The notes: generated by a model from the sequence alone, not told the origin. A DNA stretch of 64,000 nucleotides from Paramecium tetraurelia (GCF_000165425.1 NW_001799020.1:124001-188000), one strand, 5' to 3'; positions 37,957 through 50,305 are shown, counted from the first letter of the stretch. Made by a program: numbers and translations.

Positions 37957-40072
37957 TCATTTAACTACATTTTCAAATTGATTGCTTGGGAAGTTGCTTT
38001 ATCGAATTTTGTTGAGATTGAATCTTTTTTTGGTAGTCGAATTCGTAATTTGTGATCCAGCCTAAGATTACTAAGATGCCAATCTTGGAGACCAAAACTA
38101 AGAATGTTAATGAGGTTTTTCGGGAGATTTCATTTATGATAAGAGAATGCTTCTCCCCATATCTTACAGTGGCAATTCAGAAGCCGATACTCCCCTCTTT
38201 CTATCGTCGGTTTGATTCTTTGGTCTAGTAATACTAACAGTCAATCTTGTATATCGATCTTGACTAACATAAATAAATAGATAGTTATACATTGTAGACT
38301 AAACATCATTATCGCCAAGGCTAAAGATTTATTAGACATTGCCAATAGAGAATTGCCTCTACTTTTAAAATGGTTTTCTCCATTCAGATTGTCTAACTTG
38401 CTCTATGAATCCATTAATGGTTTGTCTTTGATTTAAGGAAGATTGCTAAGAATTGGTAGGATTGTTGTCTGTTGGAATAGTATCCCTTTAATATTTCTCT
38501 AATTGAACTCTGCATCTTTAGCATCCCTTCATGTAACCTAATCTGTATTATTCATGAGCCTTCTTTAAGTTTTTCTCCACTTGAACTCCCTTTTCGTAAA
38601 CCTTTCCTCTCATGTAATAGGTAATGGTCCAATCCTTATTATTTTCCTCAATTTGATCAAGCAAGGAGAGGAAATCATCAATCGCCACTTCAACTTTAGT
38701 TAAAGCTTAAAATCTCAAACTGAGTAACTTCTAAGCACATTTTAGATCCCCCTTCAAACATCCCTATTCAAAAATCAAATCAGCCATCACTTAATTCGAT
38801 TCAACCTCATCTTGTAATCCCTATTACAGAAGCAAACCTAAATCATAAAAGGCAGGTAAATAATCTTGATTTTTGGCCTAATTCAAAAGTGGCTAGATCA
38901 ATTAGCTTCTATTCTAGAAGACTTTAAATAAATAAAATACTTTGTATAGTGGTTATTTGCACATGGTTTGATAAAGAAGAGCCAATTTGTGCATGGCTTT
39001 TGTAGAATTCTTATTTTTGGCCTACTTGTAATAGAATTCAGCATTTGAGTAATCTTTCTCTAAGGTATCTAATGTATTATTATTAATATTCTACAATCCT
39101 ATAATTGAAGTCCATTGCTGTAAAGATCTCCCAAATAGATCATGGATTCCAAGTGATCTAATTCTGCAGCTCTTTTAAGGAGAGTCAAGGCAAAATTGCA
39201 ATCATAATTCCGATTATATGCATCACTGCTGGCTATAGTGTGATTGCTTTCCTTATCAGAGAACTTATCAAATACTCTTCCTTCCTTAAATGATTAGCAT
39301 AATAAATACCAAAACCAATTTCGATGTGTGATACAAACTGAATGTGTTCCTTTAATCTGCACTCTTTTTAAAGTAACTGAAAGCCTAGAATAAACTAATA
39401 ATTAGAATGTACTTAATCATAATCTTTTGGACCTGTAATTCCTTCTAAACAAATTTATCCCATTATTGCTTATGCTGTTGCATTATTTTCCTCTGCTAAT
39501 TTGGTGTACAATTACAGAGCTGCTATCTAGTCCTTCTCTCTGCCAAGTCCTGCAAATAATTCGTGTGCATTTCTTAATCTATGATCAACTTGAGGTTAGG
39601 CCTTTGAAGATTAAATAGAAGCAGCTTAGTATTTTTGCTAGAGCCTTTGCGAGGTCTATTTAAAATCAAACCTCTGGATCAAAGTTTCCACCCATTGATC
39701 CAAAAACTATGAAATTTCAGAAGATATAGTTTCCTTATTTATAGTTATAGTTCTATTTTCTAGAGTAGGTAATTATTCCCAAAAGAAACCCAATTAATCC
39801 AATTATCTGATATATTTATCGTATTGTTTGAAAGAGGCATCTTTGCCGCATAATTAGACTTTATCAACCTACTAACAAGCCTCAAATGCCTCTTAAATTG
39901 TACGTATCGTATCCCTTGCTAAATAGTGCAATTGTTAATTGATTTTAATACTAACCTTGTATTACTGTGTGCTGTAACTTTTCAGTATTTGAGACATTTT
40001 AGTGAAAACCTAATTAGAAAATGCTTTTCTAGGTTAATCAATATTGGAACTCATTGAGACCTACGACTTCAT
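37957..40072 (-). CDS. Sel1-repeat protein, 686 residues
   Basis: Spliced length is exactly 687 codons after a 29-nt intron (ending GGAAG, near 39275) and a 26-nt intron near 39080. At least five Sel1-like helical repeats are visible: HLESMIYLGDLYSNGLQL, KAMHKLALLYQT, YLPAFYDLGLLLQQGL, WTITYYMRGKVYEKGVQ and AHEQYRLGYMKGC. The C-terminal ~120 residues are low-complexity and polar. Unlike SEL1L/Hrd3, I see neither a signal peptide nor a TM segment in the consistent frame, so a cytosolic scaffold is more likely than an ERAD adaptor. The first ATG overlaps the stop of the upstream gene; an internal ATG (MSSNIDQPRKAF) at 40054 is an alternative start. Confidence 0.78.
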
Positions 40073-40465
40073 GTCAGCTAAAATATATATTTCTATCTAC
40101 ATATCTATTAATGAGCAATCACGTATTTGAACCCATCGTAGAATTGCTAATCTCCCTCAATTGGCTGCTATCAATACAAACATACATACCTAGTTTGAGT
40201 TCGACATTAACAGTTGCACTTGCTCTATAATCTTTTGCAGCAATTTGTCTTTATGCAGAAGCATTTTCTCATCCCCAATCTCCGTTGATATGCGAGAGGA
40301 ATGAATAAATTGTTATTAATTCATATTTTAACTTTTTTTTTATAATAGTCCAAATATTTGATTTTCTTTTTCTGATTGCGCATTACACAACTTAAATTCT
40401 ACCAGTACTCCTCTAATTTACTTCAAATCGAAATCAACATATTTTACCCAAGTCATCCATTGCAT
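40069..40465 (-). CDS. Small unknown protein, 124 residues
   Basis: Begins MQWMTWVKYVDFDLKQIRGV. A 22-nt intron (GTATG...GATAG, near 40165-40186) gives an exact length of 125 codons with stop. The middle is coiled-coil-like (KMLLHKDKLLQKIIEQVQLL). Its TGA overlaps the first ATG of the Sel1-repeat gene (ATGA, 40072-40069). I do not recognise a family. It could form a small adaptor or a subunit of a larger complex; nothing indicates which. Confidence 0.6.
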
Positions 40466-41761
40466 CCTCTTTTAACATAATCGTCTATTGTAGTGAATTT
40501 CCTATTTGATTGAATATCTGTTAATAGTAGTATTTATTATAAACATCATATAAAATATATCACAAATCTATCCCAAAATCTGTTTAATATAATTAATCTT
40601 CTGTTAATTTATTTTATCTTCACTGTTAAGAATCAATTTTATTAATTATGGCAACTGAACCAAATGATATTCTCATTTTCTTTACCTATCGAATGAAAAT
40701 GTTAAATTGTTTTATTGTGGTATATTGAGTATCATTTTTTTATAATATTTATTACTAAACTGAATTATTAAAGTAAGATTCCTAAATCTTTTATGATTAA
40801 TTGTAAATTTAGTTATTCTACTTTAAGTGTCTAATATTCTCATGGGAAGTAACAATGAATGTAACATTTAAAAAAGCATAGTTTTCCATTTTGAATAACT
40901 TGTATCTTGTGTGCATTGAACCATCACTTAATAACTATACAATTTATATAAGCATCATAGGTTTAAAAATTAATATATGAGGAAATTCTGTTAAAAAAAT
41001 ACAATTTTCAAAAAGATTTTAAGGTTTGTTAATACTTATTTTAAGACAGGAATGCAATCACGCGAACAATTCTACTAAAAAAAATTTGGATACTTAGAAT
41101 TGTAATTAATAATCAACTGAGTGTTTTTGGATTATTACTATGTTTATTTTTGAATTGACAAATAAAACTATAGAACTGACTAATAATGAATAATTGAAAT
41201 TTTTATATAGTATTTCATTCATAACCGTTAGTTAAATTACATTTTCAGCCTATCAAACATAAATTTATCTAAAATTCTAAAAGAATTATTCTTTAAATAT
41301 GCTCATAGCTTAAATAAATTATTGGTGACAATCTTCCATGGTTAATTCAATTTTATAGTATTTTAAACATTGAATTACATTATTTTGAATTTTCCAATTA
41401 CAAAACGCTATTGAAATAATCATATATACATAATAAATCATCATTACTCAATATGTATTTTTATCTCATCGTCTTTATCCTTATTTACAATCATCTTTGT
41501 TGGATAATAAAGAGGAACGATTCACATTCATATAATTAGATTATATTTAATTAACTAAAATTGCATTATGTATATACAATCAATAAATAAATTCAAATAA
41601 TTCTTATATTAATAGGTCTTGTAATTACAAATAATAATTAAAGTAATTTTGATGAGATAAGTGATTCCTCTCCTTCTTTCCATTCACTTAGTAAATCGTA
41701 TAATTTTCAACATTATTACATATGTAAATTAATCATACATTTCATTATTATTTTATTATTA
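40466..41761. other. Long divergent intergenic region
   Basis: About 1.3 kb, the longest gene-free stretch in the window, very A+T-rich, upstream of both a minus-strand and a plus-strand gene. I see no ORF, RNA gene or repeat family. Its size is unusual for this genome. Confidence 0.5.
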
Positions 41762-42911
41762 ATGTACAAACTCGTAGCTTTGGCATTGATTATTTCATCT
41801 GTATTTGCCGTTCAAAAGGATACTAAAACTATTTTGGCAGAAATAGACGCTGACAACTTTGGTAATACTATTCTTTCAACTGTCCAAATGTATTTACAAT
41901 CAAAAGGAAATGCTGAAGAAATCTTAGTTTTGCTTAATCAAGTCTTGGCTGGATTGGTCGACGATTAAAACAAGCATGACAACGTGATTAGAGTTGACAG
42001 ATCAGCATGCACTCGTATTGTTACAGATTTAGAAAACTCTATTGCTTATCATACAGCTTAAGTAGCTGCAAATGCTTAGATGAGAGAAGATAACGAAAAG
42101 GCTTTGGCTGAAGCTGAGAACGATGTTAGACAAACTATCTAAGTAATAACATAATATAATGAAAGGACATTGAAAGCAATGAAAGAACCTTTGCTTAAGA
42201 GGAAGCAAACAGAAATAAGGCTCATGAAACTTGGGTTAGAAAGAATGAAGAACACGATGATGCAATTGCAGCAGTTGATGAAGCAACCAAATTAGTCTAA
42301 CATCTTTCTTTGGGTGCCACATTTGCTGAGCTTAAGCCCAAATTCGAAGCTGTATAAAAGAGATTAATCGAAAATGAAAGCCACGGTGCTCTCTTTTAAC
42401 CAATTGTCACTGCCTTGACTGAATTAGCCACAAAGGTTGACCAAAAGGCAATCCAAAGAATTCTTTAATTACTTTCATAACTCAGATAACAATTGATAGA
42501 AGCTAGATCAGTTTTAGAAGTAATGAGATGTCATATACATAGGATACCGAAAACAGATAAGCTTAAAGATGGGTTGAGTTTTCTACTCATTTGAGTAATG
42601 AGCACAATAGATTGGTTGATAGAAAGAATCAATTGGAGTAAGCAATCCAATCATTCAAGACCAATATTGATACTGCCACTCATTTCTATGAAGTTCACCA
42701 AGTAAGAAGATAATATATTGAATTCTAGTTGGAATTAGAACAGGCTCAAGAAACTTTGGATGCTGAGCATGAGTGGTGCGACCTCCAAGAGAACACTTAT
42801 AGTGTTTAATCTTCAGAGAGAACAAGACAATAGGAAATTGTGGAGAGAATATTGGAACACTTGACTGAGAAATTGACTGCAACATCCCAATACCTTGGTG
42901 GCAGATTTTGA
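41762..42911 (+). CDS. Trichocyst matrix protein (TMP) family
   Basis: 367 residues; introns 42143-42165 and 42520-42542 (23 nt each). Signal peptide MYKLVALALIISSVFAV. The body is acidic coiled coil: a first half with DLENSIAYHTAQVAANAQ, a middle GATFAELKPKFEAVQKRL, and a second half with EIVERILEHLTEKL. The matching segment NVLSLVARLITALQEG of the TMP at 16608 corresponds to AIQRILQLLSQLRQQL here, showing the shared family layout. TMP precursors are processed proteolytically between the two coiled-coil halves. A further 27-nt in-frame GTAAG...TAG segment near 42699 could be an intron, which would shorten the protein by nine residues. Confidence 0.88.
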
Positions 42912-42939
42912 GATTAATACATAAATATTAAATATAATT

Positions 42940-43511
42940 ATGGGACAACAATAAACTTAGGAACCCAGACCATTAAATGTGCTAGTCAAAGATGTGGCTA
43001 CATTTAATCTGTTGACTAAGTATTCAAATGTTGTAATTCAAGATCTCCAACAATTAAATAATGCTTAGGTAAATAATTGCTGGCAGAAGTAACAAAAAAG
43101 AAATAAGATTTATTTGAATCCTTCCCCTTTTTTAAAAAGTAAGATGACTTATGGATTGGAGTATTTGTGGACAAGGAATATTTTGTAATTACTTAGCAGA
43201 AATTCTAATATTGTAGACAATTGTTGGAGGATTTGTAATCAATTTTAATGTTTGATTTTTAAAATGAAGAAGGCACTTGTCAAATATGTTTTGCAAAAAA
43301 GATAGATAAATTACTCCCTTGTGGACATAGTTATTGTTAAGATTGTATTGATGGATGGTTTACAACCAAAGAACAAGACTCCTGTCCAATGTGTAGATCC
43401 CAAATAACCAAATTAAAAATGAAGAATGAATCCTATATTGTACCAAATGAGGCAGAACTGATAGAATCCTTTAAAGAGTAGCTCTTTATGCAATTAACCT
43501 AGTAGAAATGA
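42940..43511 (+). CDS. RING-finger protein (probable E3 ubiquitin ligase)
   Basis: The C-terminal part is a clear C3HC4 RING: CQICFAKKIDKLLPCGHSYCQDCIDGWF...CPMCRSQ, giving CxxC, CGHxxC, CxxC and CPxC zinc ligands. RING domains recruit E2 enzymes for ubiquitin transfer. The N-terminal part begins MGQQQTQEPRPLNVLVKDVA; its MG start could accept N-myristoylation. The frame between about 43065 and 43165 is unresolved: either a 23-nt intron (GTAAGATG...GGAG) or a one-base error joins the N-terminal exon to the DKEYFVITQQ exon. Starts only 28 bp after the TMP stop. Confidence 0.78.
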
Positions 43512-43543
43512 AATGAATTAATTAATATTTTTTTAATTATATT

Positions 43544-44224
43544 ATGGATTTCGAGCAATCAGACTAATTTACTTAGAGAGTAGAACAAATTATCAGGAAT
43601 GTAATATATGCATCTTGACTATATGTAGTTCTTACATATTCCAGGAGAGGACAATCCGAACTGGAAGGAGATCGGTTAAAAATTAGATCAATTTTAAAGT
43701 TAATTGGAAGAAGCACAAATGTATGAAATGATTATCTATTAAAAGGAGGATCCTCCAATATCTAAAGTCTAGTTTTGAAGCAATCCTAGAGCAATTATAA
43801 TGTGATTTAGGAGGCACTTAAATATAGAATCTATCAACGAGTTCAATAAACCAATAAAACCATCCTCTGAAGACTGATGACTTAAAGGTGAATGAGAGAA
43901 TAAATCAAATTGGGTTGAATGTGTACGAGATTGAGAAAAACTTAGACATTAAAATTGATTTGCTCGGCAACAAGGTAGAGAGCATAAAGATAGAGAGAGA
44001 GGAATTGCAAGAGCAGATTAAATCTATTGATGGTATACTTAAAAGTTTATCGAAGCTCGTATGGAATCGTAATGGCAAGGGTTGGCCAATGTCTCTGATC
44101 AATTCTGGCAATTCAAGAAGCAATTTGAGCCTCTTTTAATTGGAACGTAACAACAGAAAAAAAAATTCTCGCTATTTACATGAGGATTTATTTTATTTAT
44201 ATTATTAATAATGTACTATATTGA
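43544..44224 (+). CDS. Coiled-coil protein, ~200 residues, uncertain 3' end
   Basis: Begins MDFEQSDQFTQRVEQIIRN, then a 28-nt intron (near 43597-43624), then FLHIPGEDNPNWKEIGQKL. One extra base in the T-run at 43773-43776 is needed to continue into FEAILEQLQCDLGGTQIQNL. The second half is coiled coil (VNERINQIGLNVYEIEKN, ESIKIEREELQEQIKSI). The open frame as written runs past 44238 into the antisense ribosomal gene. If the A-run near 44160 is one base too long, the frame ends at 44222-44224, which I prefer. Shape is similar to small coiled-coil subunits of nuclear pore or dynactin-like complexes, but no family is identified. Confidence 0.55.
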
Positions 44225-44237
44225 TTAAATTGTTTGC

Positions 44238-44775
44238 TCATTAACCGATTAAGGCAGATGCAGTCTTTGATACACTATATGTTTAGAGATTTATGTTTAC
44301 TATTTCCAATTGGATGGCAATTTTTGGGTTCTTCTATAATATCTGCTGAGTCTATGAATTCTGCTTTCAACCAAAATCAATCTGAATTTGCTTGTAATAT
44401 CTCCTCTGTTCTTTTCTAAATGCTTTCTGATTTGGACAGCCTTTTTGATCAAAGCATATAAGTCTTCAGGGATTTTTGGTGCACAACCTTTATTAAATAG
44501 CACATCCTTACCTCTCTTCTTCAAGATTCTCAAGATCTTTTGACCAGTCAAGAATCTGGTTTATGGGATTCCTTATTGATCTCTCAAGTAAACACCGATT
44601 TATGATCCATTAAGTCCTGAATTTACATTATTCTTGTACCCTTCTTCGCCAAATTTACAATCTAGTCAACGATGGACTTTGATGAGAGTGTCAACCACTT
44701 TGGTGCTTTTCTCTTGTATGGAAGGGCTGATCCGGAGATACCCTTTCCTTTTCCCTTAGCTTGCATACGTCCCAT
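44238..44775 (-). CDS. RPS13: 40S ribosomal protein S13 (uS15)
   Basis: 154 residues in four exons. Introns are 44617-44639 (23 nt), 44488-44511 (24 nt) and 44275-44300 (26 nt), and the spliced length is an exact codon multiple. The protein starts [20 protein letters not shown] and contains the uS15 landmarks [58 protein letters not shown] and [15 protein letters not shown]. This is the 40S protein that binds helix 22 of 18S rRNA and sits at the subunit interface. It is a reliable anchor for the genetic code and the mini-introns of this window. Confidence 0.96.
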
Positions 44776-44829
44776 AATTTATTTAAAGATTTAATTTTAT
44801 TTTAAATTTTATCCATTAAATGATTAAAA

Positions 44830-45323
44830 TCACTCATGCTTGTAGAATACCTTGGGCTTCTCGATCGAATTGCTTTTACAATTAATAATTTCATACATTC
44901 CGTGATGCCATAATGAAGGTTCGAAATTGTTATCGTCATCAATGAAGAAGAATTTCTTATCCAACTCAGGCACATCAAACTTATTTTCCCAAATTGGGGC
45001 ACCGTCCAATAATTTGCCAATCTCTGATTATGTGCTTCTTTGATAAAAAGACCCTGCTGCAATTCTTTAATTAGTCACTCTCCATACCTTGTTCCAAAGA
45101 ACGTAGCTCCCACTGCTGCAGCCTTGAAATAAATAGCCAATTTCTTGGCAGCAGGAATCCTGTTAACTGCTTCCAAACTCAAATAGGTGGAGATCAAAGT
45201 TGCCTTGTTTTGGAAACTGTCCACTCCATTTACAATATCCAACACCTTCTGATGAGTCTAAGTTGGCACCAATGAAGTATGAGTCCACCAAGTCTTGTTC
45301 TAAGAGTTAAGACTAATATACAT
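44830..45323 (-). CDS. Unknown protein, 156 residues
   Basis: Exact 157 codons after one 23-nt intron (45065-45087). Starts MYISLNSQNKTWWTHTS. It contains an amphipathic helical stretch RIPAAKKLAIYFKAAAVGATFFG that could span or lie on a membrane, and ends acidic and aromatic (KKFFFIDDDNNFEPSLWHHG). The layout resembles small ciliate mitochondrial complex subunits, but I do not recognise it. The stop is 55 bp upstream of the RPS13 start on the same strand. Confidence 0.7.
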
Positions 45324-45394
45324 TTTATTTAATATTAATATTGTATTGTAAAAGTACTAGTGTAAATTCTTTGATAAAGTGTTAATCTTTTAGA

Positions 45395-45612
45395 ATGAAT
45401 CCTAGATACAAAATTATCTTCATTTAGAGATTAAGTCCTTTAATGAAATGATACTAAATATGATAGATTAAGAATGCCAATTTTAAGTCGTTTCTGATAC
45501 TGAAATAAACTCCTATAAAACAATCTTGATGATTTAATTATTAGAATTAAACATTAGATTTCAAATATATAATGTAATAGGAATTACAATTATGTAAGGT
45601 GTTAGAAAGTGA
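45395..45612 (+). CDS. Possible small two-exon gene
   Basis: A short ORF, MNPRYKIIFIQRL, joined through a possible 32-nt GTCC...ATAG intron to NQECQFQVVSDTEINSYKTI and ending at TGA. The intron 5' end is atypical and there is no homology I recognise. The remainder of 45324-46127 is A+T-rich with imperfect GATAGTGAT repeats near 46035-46080, and nothing else is supported. Confidence 0.22.
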
Positions 45613-46127
45613 ATTAATTTTGATTTAAAAATCTAAATTATATACTATGATCTATAGTTAGACTGTAGTTAATGAAATAAAGGAAGGAAGGAATCAGATA
45701 TGCAGAAATCAAAAAGAAAACTAATCCATATTAATATATATAATAGAACTAATCAATAAGAATGAGATTGCTATGACAGCATGTTTGTTAATTGTATGTT
45801 TCTAAGATATTATTATTTAATGAGAAATTTTAGTCTATTTAGAGAATATTTAATATATACATAATAGAATCATTGTAATTAAGTGAGTAAAGGAAGATAT
45901 ATGTATTTAGATTTAATTTACTTTATAGGATATTTTAAGTACGAATTGATGAATCTCTTATTGTTTCTCGAGCTATATAGGGGAGAATTCCTTAAGAATA
46001 TAGTGTTGGTCAGAGGATGATTGTGAGAGTGATTAAGAAGATAGTGATAGAGGGGATATTGATTATAGTGATAGTGATTTAATTAATATGAATAAAAACG
46101 GTATTTGTAGTAATAATAAAATAAATA

Positions 46128-47400
46128 ATGAAGAGTGTAGCAGGAGTGCTAGTGATTTTACTGTTGAGCCAAGGGGTTTTGTGCAGTCCAAAGAAGATCA
46201 ACACAGATTTTTTGAATTTGCTTAGTTCTAAGACAAATGTGATGAGCTCGTAGGATGCCATACAATCAGTTTTAACACTCTTGGAGGATTTGCAGGGTGC
46301 CAATGTTGAAGCCTAAGACAAGGCGGATCTCACCTTCTAGAGATTTGAGAATGCTATCTTATCTGATATCAATGAGTTCTCAGGAATTGTGAATGTTAAC
46401 TCAAAGAGTGCTGCAGCTGCCTCACAAGACCTCGAAGCTGTTGAGTAATTCTTTATCTAACTTAATCAAGTTTGAAAATTCAACAAACCACAGATTACTT
46501 GAATTGGAATAATAAGAGATACAAGGCAAATGAACTCAAATTAGAGAATTTGGCTGAGTAACCACATATTCATTACACTCTAGGTAACGTTGTGAAGCCA
46601 ATGCTTTGTTCATTGACACCTTAAGGGAGTACAAAAATGCACTTTCAGTCCTCGATTGGGTGAGAAGTGATGCTCAAAGCAAATAAACTAATTTGGTTGA
46701 AAAGAGTCACGTTGGAGATTATGCTGAGAAATTGAGCAAGTATGCCAATCTCTTTGAGGAACAAGCAGTCTAAGACTTTGTGAAATTAGGAGATGATGAG
46801 ACATCATTCTCACAATAAAGTATAATTGATGATTCATTGAATAGGACAGAGAGGAAACAGCGAATAGTTGGTGTAATTGATGACAAAGGATGTGGTGGGT
46901 GTGATTTAGTAATTGATTGACAAATTGAGAGAAACAATCAAGGGATTGGAAGAGTAGGAAATTCAATCAGCCAACGATTTCGCTGATTTCAAGACAAATC
47001 TATTGGCAGAATAGGAATCCTTGAAACAAGAGTATGATGCTAAGGCCAAGTTCTTGAATTCACTATAGAATGACAAAGAATTAGCTTCTGATATTTTAAC
47101 CAAAAAGAAGGAGTTATAAGATTAAAGCATGAGAATTCTCAGTTTGACTCAAGGTATCACATGCATCTACAGGTTTTTATAGAGGAATACAATTACAAGA
47201 AGAAGTTGTATAATGCAGAGAAGGCAAAGAGACACGAGGAGAATCAATTGTTGGAGGAGTCTTTGTTGATTTACAGAGAGAAGATTGCAACTGTCAATGA
47301 GTATCTCAAGAAACGAGTAAATGAATATGTTGGTGATTCTTTGATTGAAGAACATGCCGTCACTAAATAGTAACCAGTTTCAACAAGAAAAGGATAATGA
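46128..47400 (+). CDS. Trichocyst matrix protein (TMP) family, third copy
   Basis: Signal peptide MKSVAGVLVILLLSQGVLC, then acidic coiled coil of TMP type (AIQSVLTLLEDLQGANVEAQ; QRCEANALFIDTLREYKNAL; VVGVIQQLIDKLRETIKGLEE). Introns 46558-46583 (26 nt) and 47154-47182 (29 nt) fit. Two places are unresolved: about 46460-46510, where exon joining is unclear, and about 46851-46870, where a +1 base is needed to reach the QLIDKLRE frame. The C-terminal coiled coil (EEYNYKKKLYNAEKAKRHEE) ends at TGA 47398-47400. Divergent in sequence from the other two TMP genes here. Confidence 0.78.
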
Positions 47401-47462
47401 AACAATATTCAAAAAATACAAATTAATATTAACTAATCAAATATATATATATATTATAGATT

Positions 47463-49288
47463 TCATTTTTTGTCAGGTGATTATTAGAATCTTCTCTATG
47501 AGTTTTTTTGAGTTTATTGATGTTATAATTTAGAGAGTTCGGCATCATATTGATACCCATCAAATAGTGCTATTGAAATAGTGCAATACTAAATACCTTA
47601 GACAGTATCTCTACGTAACATCACTTGATTTTCGAGTACTTACTCTTCATTCAATTGTGTCTCTTCTGATATCTAATTTTGGAAATCAAAATTGTTGTCT
47701 ACAGACTACTATTAGATAAATGAAATTACTCCTGGAGTGTAAAGAGCTGTCAACTTCTTTTTTAAGAGATCATCCCATGGAAATCCTTTGAGCCAAGGAT
47801 GATGGAGAATCTCTTCAATCCCATTGGCTCCCAATCTTCTCTCCGGTTTCCGTTAGATTAACTGTATATGATTGAATCTATACTGTATTAACAAAATCCA
47901 TAGCACTCTCACTCCAATAATTAGGCATTTCTTCTCTCCTTACTTAAACTTATTTAGCCAAGATCTATTCACGAATGTCTTGTCTGGTTCTACCATTATA
48001 TGGTCTACGTCCAAGCATTAATTCATATGTAATGACACCTAATGCATAATAGTCAGCCACAATGGAGTGATCCATTCTACACATTACTTCAGGTGCCATA
48101 TATCCTGGAGTGCCAGAAGTATCTCCAGCATTATTGCCCTTGTTTATGCGTGCAATTCCAAGATCAGTCAATCTCATGTAGCCATCTTCTTCCAGGACTA
48201 GATTCTCTGGCTTTAGATCTCGATGGATGATGCCGTGTTGATGTAGATATGTAAGGGAGAGTAGAATGCAGGCAACGAAGAATTCTAAACAACTTAGATG
48301 ATCAATAAGTACTTGTTTAAGCTTCACTGAATTTTCTCATCTTGCCTAGATGGAAACGCAAATCACCTCCTGTTAAGAGATCGATGATAAGGTAGAGATT
48401 GTCTCTATCTTAGAATGCATATGACATATTAACAAGGAAGGGGTGATGAAGATGTTCTAACAAGTATTTCTCATTTAGCACAGAATTTACACTACGTTTC
48501 TGAATGATCTTAGCCTTCGCCATTTCCTTTAGAGCGTACATCTTTTTATTCTTCTTCATTTCCACCTTCCAGACTCTACCAAATCCTCCCTTACCAATCA
48601 CGTAGAGAAATTTAAAATGTTAACGTCCCACTATCTCTGGGGGAAGACTCTCCACCTATTGTGCTACCAATTGAGTTTTGTCATTCAACTCTGATTTGCG
48701 ACTATAAGATGGCTTGTCTTTCTTGGGAGAATTCGGAGCTGATTCAGATATCGAGTTCAATATCTGTTCAGAACGAGATTGCGAATTGATTGAATTTGCT
48801 GAATTCGCAGAACTGTATTTGCTAGCCAATTTCAATTTAAATGACATCTATGTGCTACTCAACATACTTTTGCTCTCCACTTTTTTTGGTACTACTTTAC
48901 TTTTCAATTGATAACTATGTTCGTACACTTACGAATTGCTGACATTGCTTTTGTGATAGATAACATTGTCTGGATACAGTGGTTTCTTCGCAGATGGTTG
49001 TCTATTCATTAATATTTGACTTTGTTTCTCCCTGTTCGGTGATTGATGGGCTGAGATTGAACTCCCAACCTTGACGTCTCTTCGTGAATCCTATTGTCTG
49101 ATCATGGGACTCTGATTCACCTTCTTGCGAGCACAGATTGCACAATGCTTGAGATTGCATTAGCATTCCCAAGTGCTTGACTGTTTTCTAAGTGGGACTT
49201 TAATTGGTTCACCCTTGAAATGAATCTTAGAATTCAATTATTGTTTAATGAGCAAGTCCCTCAGATTTTTGGCTGTAGATTGTTACAT
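47463..49288 (-). CDS. STK32/YANK-like AGC kinase, copy 1
   Basis: 571 residues, five exons. Introns 48900-48932, 48285-48312, 47862-47883 and 47570-47596 give an exact codon count. The N-terminal ~200 residues are Ser-rich with a small Cys cluster (CQCNLKHCAICARKK). The kinase domain has GKGGFGRVWKV, MYALKEM (catalytic Lys), IIHRDLKPENLVLEEDG, TDLGIAR (DLG in place of DFG, Asp kept), SGTPGYMAPEVM and PERRLGANGIEEILHHPWLKGFPWDDL, an AGC-type C-lobe end. The closest pattern I know is STK32 (YANK). A paralog with the same features is at 57031-58532. The start is 156 bp from the divergent L1-like gene. Confidence 0.87.
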
Positions 49289-49444
49289 ATATTTATTTCG
49301 TTAATTATTTTTTTTTCATCAAACTACTATTTATTATTGCCATTCTCAAATTGTCTCTTTCGCTTCGATATCCTCTCCTCGATACACATCCTTATATGCA
49401 AAATTAATCATTCTCAAATCAATATTATAACTAATTTTTATTTA

Positions 49445-50305
49445 ATGGGCTTGCGAAAATCCAAGGTCATCAAGAAGATCAAAATGGATATGCAATAAAA
49501 AGCACTCAGCAAGGCTCCAACCACTCAGCAAAAGGTGACCATCAAGAAAGCAGAGAAAAGATCAGATGCACTCAAAAGCACCAATTCTCAATTTAGAAAA
49601 CATCAATACATTACAGAAAAGAAGGTCCAATTGGATTAATCTAAAATATAATCCGTTATCGATTCACTAAACAAGTACTACCACACTAATAATGATGGCG
49701 ATCGCAAAATTTATTTAATTGCTGAATTGCAATAAATACCAGAATTAAGTGAAGCACCCATAATTTAAATGTAACCATTTTTTCTATTCAGTCCTCTTAA
49801 AGAAGCCATACACTTCAAAGTAGCATTCGTAGTTCATGGTAATATACTAGAAGATTTCTAAAAAAAATACCCACAGTATAATGTTATGAGTTAAAATGCT
49901 TTCATAGCTGGCAAATCGTTTCCCAACCTTGATTTGATCCTCATTGACTACACACTCTATAATAAGATCATTGAAAAGAAACCCAGCAAGTAATTTATCT
50001 ATTTAGTTCTTAGGAAAATATACCCTTTTCATCCATCCAAAGTGCCTTTTGATTACAAGAAACATTACAATATTGGCGAATATTAGGAATACATTAATCA
50101 TTTAATTGGAAGTACTTTCAGCGTAATGAAAAACCAAGTTAAACAAATAATTCCAATAGGAAAAGTAGGTCAGAGTGGGACAATCGATAATGTATTGAAG
50201 GGAGCAATTGATTTTATTGCCAAATTACTTACTCAGAGTAAGGGGAACAACGTAGAACACTTATATTTGAAAACTAGCAAATCGATTGAGTTATTAATAT
50301 ATTGA
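49445..50305 (+). CDS. Ribosomal L1-domain protein (UTP30/RSL1D1-like)
   Basis: Single exon, 286 residues. A basic N-terminus (MGLRKSKVIKKIKMDMQQKA) with long Lys-rich stretches precedes a region resembling the eukaryotic L1-like fold of nucleolar proteins: FFLFSPLKEAIHFKVAFVV, FPNLDLILIDYTLYNKI, LVLRKIYPFHPSKVPFDYKK and IPIGKVGQSGTIDNVLKGAIDFIAKL. L1-like nucleolar proteins take part in pre-rRNA processing. It is not the canonical uL1, whose sequence would be far more conserved. Family assignment rests on general pattern only. Confidence 0.55.

Noticed and set aside
46688-46966. 92-residue minus-strand ORF
   Set aside because: Antisense to the coiled coil of the third trichocyst matrix gene.
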